The position numbers and the translations under genes were made by a program. A stretch of DNA of 13,720 bases from Actinomycetota bacterium (GTDB lineage Bacteria; Actinomycetota; Thermoleophilia; Gaiellales; Gaiellaceae), in the NCBI GenBank assembly GCA_019236545.1, contig JAFAIV010000201.1:1-13720 (forward strand), given 5' to 3'. Of this stretch, positions 6,153-12,411 are shown one piece after another (position 1 is the first letter of the stretch; each line of letters starts with the position of its first letter). The notes under the pieces were generated by a model. That model made no database searches, was not told where the DNA came from, and worked only from the letters and a program-made list of their open reading frames with translations.

Positions 6153-6554
6153 CTACGGCCGGCCGACGACGTCGGCGAGCGTCGTGTCCTCGAGCACACC
6201 GCGCATGCTGGCCCGAAGCTGCAGCCAGACCTCCTTCAGGCCCGCCGCGGCCCCGCGGTACTCGAGGTCGTCGGGCCGCTCGCCACGCACGGTCGCGATC
6301 GGCCCCTCGAGGGCCCGGATGACGTCCGCGATCGAGATCTCCTCGGCCGGCCGCGCGAGCTGGTGCCCGCCCTCCGCCCCGCGCTGGCTCGTGACGAGGC
6401 CCGCGTGGCGCAGCTGCAGCAGGATGTTCTCGAGGAACTTCGGCGGGATCTCCTGCGCGGCCGCGAGCTCGCCCGAGGTGACGAACCTGGGCGGCGCCGC
6501 CGCGAGCTCGACCATCGCCCGCAGCCCGTAGTCGACCTTGGCCGAGACGCGCAC
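6153..6554 (-). CDS. Rrf2-family transcriptional regulator, cysteine-free (CymR-like context)
   Basis: A 133-residue DNA-binding protein. The winged helix-turn-helix covers about residues 5-84, with GELAAAQEIPPKFLENILLQLRHAGLV (28-54), the wing SQRGAEGGHQLARP (56-69) and ISIADVIRALEG (73-84), all family hallmarks. The protein contains no cysteine, so it cannot hold an Fe-S cluster as IscR does. In this it resembles CymR, the cysteine-metabolism repressor of Firmicutes. Placement directly upstream of the sulfate importer, with operator-like repeats between, suggests it regulates sulfate uptake; that is inference. The GTG start at 6554 lies 15 bases after the glmS stop, with an AGGA upstream, so it may also be read from glmS. 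Confidence 0.9.
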   Translation of the reverse strand: MRVSAKVDYGLRAMVELAAAPPRFVTSGELAAAQEIPPKFLENILLQLRHAGLVTSQRGAEGGHQLARPAEEISIADVIRALEGPIATVRGERPDDLEYRGAAAGLKEVWLQLRASMRGVLEDTTLADVVGRP

Positions 6555-6569
6555 GCCCCGGATCCTGCC

Positions 6570-8396
6570 CTACTCGACCGTGACGGTCTTGGCGAGGTTG
6601 CGCGGCTGGTCGACGTTCAGGCCACGCAGGCGCGCGATCCGGTAGGCGAGCAGCTGCAGAGGGACGACGGCGAGCGCCGCCTGGAGGAACGCCGGCGTGC
6701 GCGGGACGTAGATGACGTCGTCGGCGTGATGCTGGATGTCCTCGTTGCCGTCGGTCGCGATCGCGATCACGTGCGCGCCGCGCGCCCGCGTCTCCTGGAT
6801 GTTCGAGACGATCTTGTCGTAGACGTGGATGTTCGTCGCCACGACGACGACCGGCGTCCCCTCGTCGAGCAGCGCGATCGGGCCGTGCTTCATCTCGCCC
6901 GCCGAGTACGCGTCCGTCGGGATGTACGAGATCTCCTTCAGCTTCAGCGCGCCCTCGAGCGCCACGGGCAAGCCAATGTGGCGGCCGAGGTAGAGGAAGA
7001 ACGGCCGGTCGTGGAAGCGCCGCGCGATCTGCTCGATCGGGTGCTCGCCGTCCAGGAACTCCTGGATCTTGTCCGGGAGCTCGTGCAGCCGGTCGAGGAT
7101 GAAGTCGATCTCGTCCTGCGGCAGCGTGCGCCGGATCTCGGCGAGCTTCAGCGCCAGCAGGCTGAGGAGCGCGACCTGGGCGGTGAAGGTCTTCGTCGCG
7201 GCGACGCCGACCTCCATGCCGCAGCGCGTGAAGAGCGTCGCGTCGACCTCGCGCGTGATCTGCGTGCCCATCAGGTTCGTGATCGCGAGCGTGCGGGCGC
7301 CGCTCTCGCGCGCGAGCTTCACCGCGTTGACCGTGTCGCGCGACTCGCCGGACTGCGAGATGCCGATCACGAGCGTGTCCTTCGAGAGCACCGGGTTGCG
7401 GTAGATCCACTCGCTCGCGATGTCGGGCTCGACCGGGATCCGCGCCCACTCCTCGATGATGTAGCGGCCGACGACGCCCGCGTGGTACGAGGTGCCGGCG
7501 GCGACGACGACGATCCGGCGCAGGTTGCGGATCTCCATCTCGTCGAGGCCGAGCGCGTCGAGCAGGAGCTGGTGGCCGCGGACGCGATCGCCGATCGTCT
7601 CCGCCACCGCCTCCGGCTGCTCGTGGATCTCCTTGAGCATGAAGGTCTCGTAGCCGCCCTTCTCGGCGCTCTCCTCGTCCCAGTCGATCTCCTGCACGGC
7701 CGGGTGCTCGATCTCCGCGCCGTCCTTGAAGAAACGTGCGCCGGCGGGCGTGATCTCGACGACCTCGCCGTCGTCCGGGAAGACGACGTTGCGCGTCTCG
7801 GCGAGGAACGCGGCGATCGACGAGGCGAGGAAGTTCTCGCCCTCGCCGAGGCCGACGACGAGCGGCGTCTGGTGGCGGACGGCGGCGAGCAGGTCCGGGT
7901 GGTCGTGGTGGATCGCGACGATCGTGAAGTGGCCCTCGAGCTTCGGGTAGACGCGGATCAGCGCCTGCGTCAGGTCGCCCTCGTACGCCTCCTCGAGCAG
8001 GTGGACGACGACCTCGGCGTCCGTCTCGGACGTGAACTCGTGGCCGCGCTCGAGCAGCTCCGCCTTCAGCTCGCGGTAGTTCTCGACGATCCCGTTGAGG
8101 ACGATCGCGAGGCTTGAGGCGTCGCAGCCGACGAGCGGGTGCGCGTTCTGCTCGGTGACGCCGCCGTGGGTCGCCCAGCGTGTGTGGCCGAGGCCATGGC
8201 GGGCGACTGAGCCGTTCGGGCCGGCCGCCTCGACGAGGTTCTGGAGGTTGCCGACGGCGCGGACGTACTCGAGGCCGCCGTCCTCGCGCAGGGCGATGCC
8301 CGCGGAGTCGTAGCCGCGGTATTCGAGCCGGCGCAGCCCCTCCAGCAGCAGCGGCTTCGCCTCGCGCTCTCCGACGTATCCGATGATCCCGCACAC
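6570..8396 (-). CDS. glmS: Glutamine--fructose-6-phosphate aminotransferase (isomerising)
   Basis: GlmS makes glucosamine-6-phosphate from fructose-6-phosphate and glutamine, the first committed step to UDP-GlcNAc. The 608-residue length is normal. The N-terminal glutaminase begins MCGIIGYVG, and Cys2 becomes the catalytic N-terminus after Met removal. It continues with GYDSAG (29-34), GHTRWATHG (70-78) and NGIVENY (101-107). Two SIS domains follow, with GTSYHAG (301-307), SQSGES (347-352) and the C-terminal PRNLAKTVTVE. The start is fixed at GTG 8396 because Cys must be residue 2; a longer open frame upstream is ignored. AAAGGAG lies 11 bases upstream. It follows glmM by 96 bases and precedes the Rrf2 gene by 15. 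Confidence 0.97.
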   Translation of the reverse strand: MCGIIGYVGEREAKPLLLEGLRRLEYRGYDSAGIALREDGGLEYVRAVGNLQNLVEAAGPNGSVARHGLGHTRWATHGGVTEQNAHPLVGCDASSLAIVLNGIVENYRELKAELLERGHEFTSETDAEVVVHLLEEAYEGDLTQALIRVYPKLEGHFTIVAIHHDHPDLLAAVRHQTPLVVGLGEGENFLASSIAAFLAETRNVVFPDDGEVVEITPAGARFFKDGAEIEHPAVQEIDWDEESAEKGGYETFMLKEIHEQPEAVAETIGDRVRGHQLLLDALGLDEMEIRNLRRIVVVAAGTSYHAGVVGRYIIEEWARIPVEPDIASEWIYRNPVLSKDTLVIGISQSGESRDTVNAVKLARESGARTLAITNLMGTQITREVDATLFTRCGMEVGVAATKTFTAQVALLSLLALKLAEIRRTLPQDEIDFILDRLHELPDKIQEFLDGEHPIEQIARRFHDRPFFLYLGRHIGLPVALEGALKLKEISYIPTDAYSAGEMKHGPIALLDEGTPVVVVATNIHVYDKIVSNIQETRARGAHVIAIATDGNEDIQHHADDVIYVPRTPAFLQAALAVVPLQLLAYRIARLRGLNVDQPRNLAKTVTVE

Positions 8397-8429
8397 GCTG
8401 TAGACGGCTCCTTTCCCCGCGTGGCGCCG

Positions 8430-8445
8430 GTTTCCCCCCGGAAAC
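8430..8445. repeat. Hairpin in the glmM-glmS gap
   Basis: GTTTCC (8430-8435) and GGAAAC (8440-8445) form a perfect 6-bp stem with a four-base loop. It lies about 34 bases upstream of the glmS GTG and would be in the glmS leader if transcription reads through from glmM. No glmS ribozyme is recognised. The role is unknown. Confidence 0.45.
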
Positions 8446-8471
8446 ACGACGAGCCCGGCTTGTCGACCTCA

Positions 8472-8487
8472 CCCGCCGCGTCGCGGG
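8472..8487 (-). terminator. Short GC hairpin just after glmM, weak terminator candidate
   Basis: CCCGC (8472-8476) and GCGGG (8483-8487) pair around a six-base loop, five bases past the glmM stop. No T-run follows, and at this GC content such stems arise by chance. Confidence 0.2.
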
Positions 8488-8492
8488 AGCGG

Positions 8493-9758
8493 TCAGCCGA
8501 GCTCCTGTGTCACCAGCGCGGCGATCCTAGCACACAGATTCTCGGCATCTGCAGGGTTTTCCGCCTCCGCGAGCACCCGCACGAGCGGCTCGGTGCCGGA
8601 CGGGCGGACGAGGATCCGGCCCTTGCCGTCCAGCTCGTCGTTGACCGCCGCGACGGCGTCGAGAAGGTCCTGCGGGAGCGGCCCGCGGCCCGCGCGCGGG
8701 AGGTTCCGCTTCACCTGCGGGAAGACCGGCATGACCCCGACCGCCTCCGAGAGCGGGCGGCCGCGGAGCGCCGCGCAGAGGAGCAGCCCGGCGACGAGGC
8801 CGTCGCCCGTGACGTGGCCGTCGAGGTAGATGACGTGGCCGGACTGCTCGCCGCCGAGGACGGCGCCCTCGCGGCGGAGCGCCTCGAGGACGTAGCGGTC
8901 GCCGACGTCCGTCGTCATGACCCGGATGCCGTGCTCCTCCATCAGGCGGTGGAAGCCGAGGTTCGTCATCGACGTCACGGCGACCGCGCCGACGCCGAGG
9001 TCGAGGGCGAGCGCCGCGACGATCTGGTCGCCGTCGACGGGCTCGCCGCGCTCGTCGACGGCGAGCATGCGGTCGCCGTCGCCGTCGAAGGCGATCCCGA
9101 GGTCGAAGCCGCCGTCGCGCACCGTCGCGCTGAGCGCGGCGAGGTCGGTCGCGCCGCAGCCGACGTTGATGTTCGTCCCGTCCGGGTCGTTGCCGATCGC
9201 GACCACCTCGGCGCCGAGCTCCTCGAACGCGGCGGGCGCGAGGCCGGCGTAGGCGCCGTTCGCGCAGTCGACGGCGATGCGGAGCCCGGTCAGGTCGGTG
9301 CCGAAGCGCTCGAGGACGTGCTCGAGGTAGCTGTCGGTCGCGACGCCGACGCGGTCGATCTCGCCGCCGCCGGGAGCCGGCGCGTCGAAGAGCGCCTCGA
9401 TCTCCTCCTCGGCGGCGTCGGAGAGCTTCTGGCCCTGACGGTCGAAGAACTTCACGCCGTTGTACTCGGGCGGGTTGTGCGAGGCGGAGATGACGACGCC
9501 GAGGTCGAGCCGCAGCAGCGCGACGGCCGGGGTCGGCAGGACTCCGGCGAGCACCGCGACGCCGCCCGCAGACGCGACGCCGCGCGCGAACGCCTCCTCG
9601 AGCTCCTCGCCGGAGGCGCGCGTGTCGCGGCCGACGAAGACGCGGCCGCCGCCCGCCCAGAGGGCCGACGCCTTGCCAAGCTGCTCGACGAGCTCCGGCG
9701 TGATCAGTTCCCCGACGACCCCGCGCACGCCGTCGGTTCCGAAGTACCGCCTCGCCAC
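8493..9758 (-). CDS. glmM: Phosphoglucosamine mutase
   Basis: GlmM converts glucosamine-6-phosphate, the GlmS product, to glucosamine-1-phosphate for UDP-GlcNAc and peptidoglycan. The protein starts VARRYFGTDGVRG. It carries the phosphoserine loop GVVISASHNPPEYNG (87-101, Ser93), the metal loop DGDGDR (225-230), the sugar loop GGEQSGH (302-308) and the phosphate-binding VRPSGTEPLVRV (384-395). At 421 residues it is a little shorter than the usual ~445, but all four domains are present. The start is GTG 9758, because RRYFGTDG normally opens the protein. No Shine-Dalgarno is visible. It follows rpsI by 41 bases, which is the usual actinobacterial order. Confidence 0.96.
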   Translation of the reverse strand: MARRYFGTDGVRGVVGELITPELVEQLGKASALWAGGGRVFVGRDTRASGEELEEAFARGVASAGGVAVLAGVLPTPAVALLRLDLGVVISASHNPPEYNGVKFFDRQGQKLSDAAEEEIEALFDAPAPGGGEIDRVGVATDSYLEHVLERFGTDLTGLRIAVDCANGAYAGLAPAAFEELGAEVVAIGNDPDGTNINVGCGATDLAALSATVRDGGFDLGIAFDGDGDRMLAVDERGEPVDGDQIVAALALDLGVGAVAVTSMTNLGFHRLMEEHGIRVMTTDVGDRYVLEALRREGAVLGGEQSGHVIYLDGHVTGDGLVAGLLLCAALRGRPLSEAVGVMPVFPQVKRNLPRAGRGPLPQDLLDAVAAVNDELDGKGRILVRPSGTEPLVRVLAEAENPADAENLCARIAALVTQELG

Positions 9759-9771
9759 GGGGCGGGACGAT

Positions 9772-9796
9772 AGCCGCCGAGGCGAGCGGAGCGGCT
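9772..9796. repeat. Inverted repeat in the rpsI-glmM gap
   Basis: AGCCGC (9772-9777) and GCGGCT (9791-9796) flank a 13-base loop between rpsI and glmM. A ten-base palindrome GCGCTAGCGC (9797-9806) next to it contains the rpsI stop. It may be a weak terminator or a chance GC feature. Confidence 0.25.
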
Positions 9797-9799
9797 GCG

Positions 9800-10195
9800 C
9801 TAGCGCTTGGAGAACTGCGGCGCCTTGCGCGCCTTGTGCAGGCCGGCCTTCTTGCGCTCGACCTGGCGCGCGTCGCGCGTGAGGAAGCCCTCTCGCTTCA
9901 GCGCCACCCGCCACTCCGGGTTCGCCTCGACGAGCGCCCGCGCGATCCCGTGCCGCACCGCGCCGGCCTGGCCCGTGAGGCCGCCGCCGTGGACGCGGAC
10001 GCGGAGGTCGTACTGGCCCTCGACGCCGGCGGTCTTCAGCGGCGACGTGGCGATCGTGCGCCAGACGGCGCGCGGGAAGTACTCCTCGATGGTGCGGCCG
10101 TTGACCCAGGTCGCGCCGTCGCCGGGGCGAAGGATCACGCGCGCGACCGAGGTCTTGCGCTTGCCGGTGCCGCGGTACTGGGCGATCTGGCTCAC
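9800..10195 (-). CDS. rpsI: Ribosomal protein S9 (uS9)
   Basis: S9 is a small-subunit protein whose basic C-terminal tail reaches the P-site tRNA. The 131-residue product has the standard features: YRGTGKRKTSVARV near the N-terminus, VNGRTIEEYFPR, then GGGLTGQAGAVRHGIARAL. It ends with LTRDARQVERKKAGLHKARKAPQFSKR-type sequence, closing in the conserved Ser-Lys-Arg. The GTG at 10195 shares GTGA with the rplM stop and has TTGGAG five bases upstream, so S9 is translated in step with L13. rplM-rpsI is a universal bacterial pair. Confidence 0.98.
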   Translation of the reverse strand: MSQIAQYRGTGKRKTSVARVILRPGDGATWVNGRTIEEYFPRAVWRTIATSPLKTAGVEGQYDLRVRVHGGGLTGQAGAVRHGIARALVEANPEWRVALKREGFLTRDARQVERKKAGLHKARKAPQFSKR

Positions 10196-10629
10196 TTCTG
10201 CTCCAAGTCGAGAGGACGCGGGTTCTGGGCGCTGTGCGGATGCTCGGGGCCTGCATAGATCTTGAGCTTCGTCAGCTGCTGGCGCGCGAGGCGGTTCTTC
10301 GGGAGCATCCCCCGCACCGCGACGCGGAGCACCTCGGTCGGCCGCCGCTCGAGCTGGTCGCGCAGCGTCCGGCTGCGCAGGCCGCCCGGGTAGCCGGAGT
10401 GCCGGTAGTAGCGCTTCTGGTCGAGCTTGTTGCCCGTGACCTGGATCTTCTCCGCGTTGATCACGATCACGAAGTCGCCGGTGTCCACGTGGGGCGTGAA
10501 CTGCGGCTTGCGCTTCCCGCGCAGCGTGTCCGCGATCTGGGTCGCCAGCCGGCCGAGCGTCTGCCCGTCGGCGTCGACGAGGAACCACTCGCGTGTGATC
10601 TCGCCAGGCTTTGCGCTGTAGGTCTTCAT
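10192..10629 (-). CDS. rplM: Ribosomal protein L13 (uL13)
   Basis: L13 is an early-assembling large-subunit protein. The 145-residue sequence opens with MKTYSAKPGEITREWFLVDA. It contains TLGRLATQIADTLRGK, the block DTGDFVIVINAEKIQVTGNK, the tyrosine-rich YYRHSGYPGGL, and VRGMLPKNRLARQQLTKLKIYAG, all diagnostic. The ATG at 10629 lacks an obvious Shine-Dalgarno; the bases before it are pyrimidine-rich (TCTTTCTCTGC). A hairpin sits immediately upstream and a good -10 box precedes that, so the gene probably has its own promoter. L13 represses its own operon in E. coli; whether this leader does the same is not shown. Confidence 0.98.
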   Translation of the reverse strand: MKTYSAKPGEITREWFLVDADGQTLGRLATQIADTLRGKRKPQFTPHVDTGDFVIVINAEKIQVTGNKLDQKRYYRHSGYPGGLRSRTLRDQLERRPTEVLRVAVRGMLPKNRLARQQLTKLKIYAGPEHPHSAQNPRPLDLEQK

Positions 10630-10640
10630 GCAGAGAAAGA

Positions 10641-10658
10641 GGCGGACAGGCGTCCGCC
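10641..10658. promoter_or_regulatory. Hairpin in the rplM leader
   Basis: GGCGGAC (10641-10647) and GTCCGCC (10652-10658) form a perfect 7-bp stem with a four-base loop, 11 bases before the rplM ATG. On the minus strand it is followed by TCTTTCTCT. It could terminate the MFS transcript or act as a 5'-end structure on the rplM-rpsI mRNA. Confidence 0.55.
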
Positions 10659-10666
10659 GGCGCCGG

Positions 10667-10672
10667 ATTGTA
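10667..10672 (-). promoter_or_regulatory. Candidate -10 box for rplM-rpsI
   Basis: TACAAT on the minus strand matches TATAAT at five of six positions and would start a transcript near 10660, giving a leader of about 31 bases. No good -35 is visible at 16-18 bases. It lies between the MFS stop and the leader hairpin. Confidence 0.5.
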
Positions 10673-10678
10673 GCGAAA

Positions 10679-11899
10679 TCAATCGGCAGACGACAGCGCG
10701 GCGCCGGCCACGACGCGGGAGCGGCCGGCGAGGAGGAGCGCGGGCCCGGCGGCGATCGCGGCAGCGGCGATGGCGAGGGCGGTCGCGCCGGAGGCGCTGT
10801 AGACGACGCCGCCCAGGAGCGCGAGCCCGGCGGCGACGTAGCTCGAGACGAGGTCGGAGAAGCCGACGAGCCTCCCCCGCTCCGAGGGCGTCGAATGCGC
10901 GACGAGCTCGGTCGTCGCCGCGACGAAGGAGAAGTTCCAGCCCAGGCCGAGGCCGAGGAGCGCGAGGCTCATCCCGCCGACGCCGGTGAGCCACGTGAGC
11001 GCGGCGTTCGAGACGGCCATCAGGAGCAGACCGCCGACGAGCGCGCGGCGCCGCCCGAAGCGGTCGATCAGGTCGCCGACGACGAGCACGAGCCCGTACA
11101 TGCCGACGATGTGGAGGCTGATCATCGTGAAGACGTCGCCCTGCCGGTGGCCGCGCCCGACGGCGACGTAGCCCGCGAGGTTCATCACGCTCGCCATCAC
11201 GGCGAAGCTCGCGACCGCGGCGAGCAGCGCCGCCGGGACGCCTGGCCGCCGGATCAGCTCGCGCAACGGCGCCGGCGGCGCGGTGTCGTCGAGCTCCTCC
11301 TTGTACGTCCGCGCGATCTCCTGCGGGTCGGGCCGGACGAACATCGAGATGGCGAGTCCCACGAGCATGAACGGGATCCCGACGAGCCACGGCCACGCGA
11401 GCTCGTGCGCGACGGCGGCGCGGTCGCCGAAGAGCGGCCCGAAGACGACCGGCCCCCAAATCGCGCCGGAGACGGCGCCGAAGAGGACGAACGACATGCC
11501 GCGGGCGCGGCGGTCCGGCGGGAACATCTCCGCCGAGGCCGCGCGCGAGAGCTGGATGATCCCGCCCGACGCGCCGACGAGCGCGAGGCCGAGCGACACG
11601 AGCACGGGCGACGTCCAGCGGCAGCCGCCGGAGACGACCGCGCAGCCGAGCGCGCCCGTCAGGAAGGCGGAGCGGATCACGGGCATCCGGCCGTACCGGT
11701 CCATCAGCCGGCCCGCGGGCCCGACCGCCGTGCCGCTCGCGGCGAGGAAGATCGCCGGGCCGAGCCCGAGGATGCCGCTGATCCCGGTGACGGCCACGAG
11801 CGTCAGCGAGCTGAGCGCCGCCGACACCTGGAACATCCCGGAGTTGCAGATCAGGCCGCCGCAGAGGAGGAACGCGTTGCGCCGGACCGCGGGGCTCAC
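10679..11899 (-). CDS. Major facilitator superfamily transporter
   Basis: A 406-residue inner-membrane transporter with about twelve hydrophobic segments in two halves. The MFS motif-A loop GRLMDRYGRMP (63-73) lies between the second and third helices, and a matching GDLIDRFGRRR occurs in the second half. A polar central loop (around RPDPQEIARTYKEELDDTAPP) joins the halves. The substrate cannot be told; drug or metabolite efflux is only a family-level possibility. The GTG at 11899 shares GTGA with the stop of the glycosylase-like gene. No Shine-Dalgarno is seen, so it is probably coupled. It is followed after 49 bases by rplM. Confidence 0.88.
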   Translation of the reverse strand: MSPAVRRNAFLLCGGLICNSGMFQVSAALSSLTLVAVTGISGILGLGPAIFLAASGTAVGPAGRLMDRYGRMPVIRSAFLTGALGCAVVSGGCRWTSPVLVSLGLALVGASGGIIQLSRAASAEMFPPDRRARGMSFVLFGAVSGAIWGPVVFGPLFGDRAAVAHELAWPWLVGIPFMLVGLAISMFVRPDPQEIARTYKEELDDTAPPAPLRELIRRPGVPAALLAAVASFAVMASVMNLAGYVAVGRGHRQGDVFTMISLHIVGMYGLVLVVGDLIDRFGRRRALVGGLLLMAVSNAALTWLTGVGGMSLALLGLGLGWNFSFVAATTELVAHSTPSERGRLVGFSDLVSSYVAAGLALLGGVVYSASGATALAIAAAAIAAGPALLLAGRSRVVAGAALSSAD

Positions 11900-12411
11900 G
11901 TCACGAGTCTACGGAGGCCGGCAGCGAACTCCGAGGCCCCGCCGTGGGACGGGTGGCGGACGTAGGGCGCGTCGAGCACCGCCGCCGCGAGGCGCCCGAC
12001 GGCGATCGCGCGACGGCCGCGGGTCAGCTCGGCGAGGAACGGCGCCGCGGCGCGAACCTCGGCGCTGGTCGGCCGGCGGTTGGAGGTCGCGGTGCCGGGG
12101 TGGGTCGGGACGACATTCCAGAGGAGGACGTCGTCCTCGAGGCCGAGCTCGCCGAGGACGCGGTGGACGATCGTCGCCGACGCCTCGGCCGGGCCGGCGC
12201 CGGTGAGCTGGCGCTCGGACGTGAAAGGGATGCCGCTGACGCGGGCGCCGCGGTACCCGGCGGCCTCGCCCACGAGGACGACGGTCGCGTCGGAACGGCT
12301 CTGCAGGTACTCGCGCAGCCGCTCTCGCCGGAGCTCCGAGCGCGCGTACTGGTTGTGGGTGCCGCCGATCCGGGCTCGCGCGAGGCGCTCGACGAGCTCG
12401 GCTATTCCCAC
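11896..12411 (-). CDS. Uracil-DNA glycosylase superfamily protein (SMUG/UDG-like fold)
   Basis: A 171-residue protein that probably removes uracil or a related damaged base from DNA. Motif A is VGEAAGYRGARVSGIPFTSE (47-66). The GxxxG...[ST]G[IV]PF pattern is close to the SMUG1 motif as I remember it. A central WNVVPTHP (98-105) and a C-terminal VRHPSHGG (151-158) match the superfamily's second motif, where His-Pro-Ser inserts into DNA. There is no cysteine anywhere, so it is not a family 4 or 5 Fe-S enzyme. The GTG at 12411 overlaps the guaA stop by 10 bases. No Shine-Dalgarno is visible, and a longer frame upstream is guaA shadow. Exact family and substrate are unsettled. Confidence 0.78.
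   Translation of the reverse strand: MGIAELVERLARARIGGTHNQYARSELRRERLREYLQSRSDATVVLVGEAAGYRGARVSGIPFTSERQLTGAGPAEASATIVHRVLGELGLEDDVLLWNVVPTHPGTATSNRRPTSAEVRAAAPFLAELTRGRRAIAVGRLAAAVLDAPYVRHPSHGGASEFAAGLRRLVT

Noticed and set aside
6363..8117. Long plus-strand open frame opposite glmS
   Set aside because: It is the antisense of glmS codons, with Asp/Arg/Val repeats typical of high-GC complements and no motif or ribosome-binding site.
6046..8472. Long minus-strand open frame spanning glmS and the Rrf2 gene
   Set aside because: It is an out-of-frame, low-complexity Arg/Pro/Ala-rich shadow. The glmS and Rrf2 frames carry full domain motifs.
8397..8492. glmS ribozyme or riboswitch upstream of glmS
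   Set aside because: The gap is 96 bases and holds only short stems. The glmS ribozyme core is not recognisable, and this class is known mainly from Firmicutes.
8421..9773. Plus-strand open frame opposite glmM
   Set aside because: It is the antisense of a complete, motif-bearing glmM, and its composition is typical of a shadow.
9797..9806. Ten-base palindrome GCGCTAGCGC at the rpsI stop
   Set aside because: It is probably chance: Arg (CGC), stop (TAG) and neighbouring GC bases make it, and no partner site is seen in the window.
10628..11965. Plus-strand open frame opposite the MFS gene
   Set aside because: It is a highly charged Arg/Glu/Asp-rich complement of hydrophobic transmembrane codons, with no independent support.
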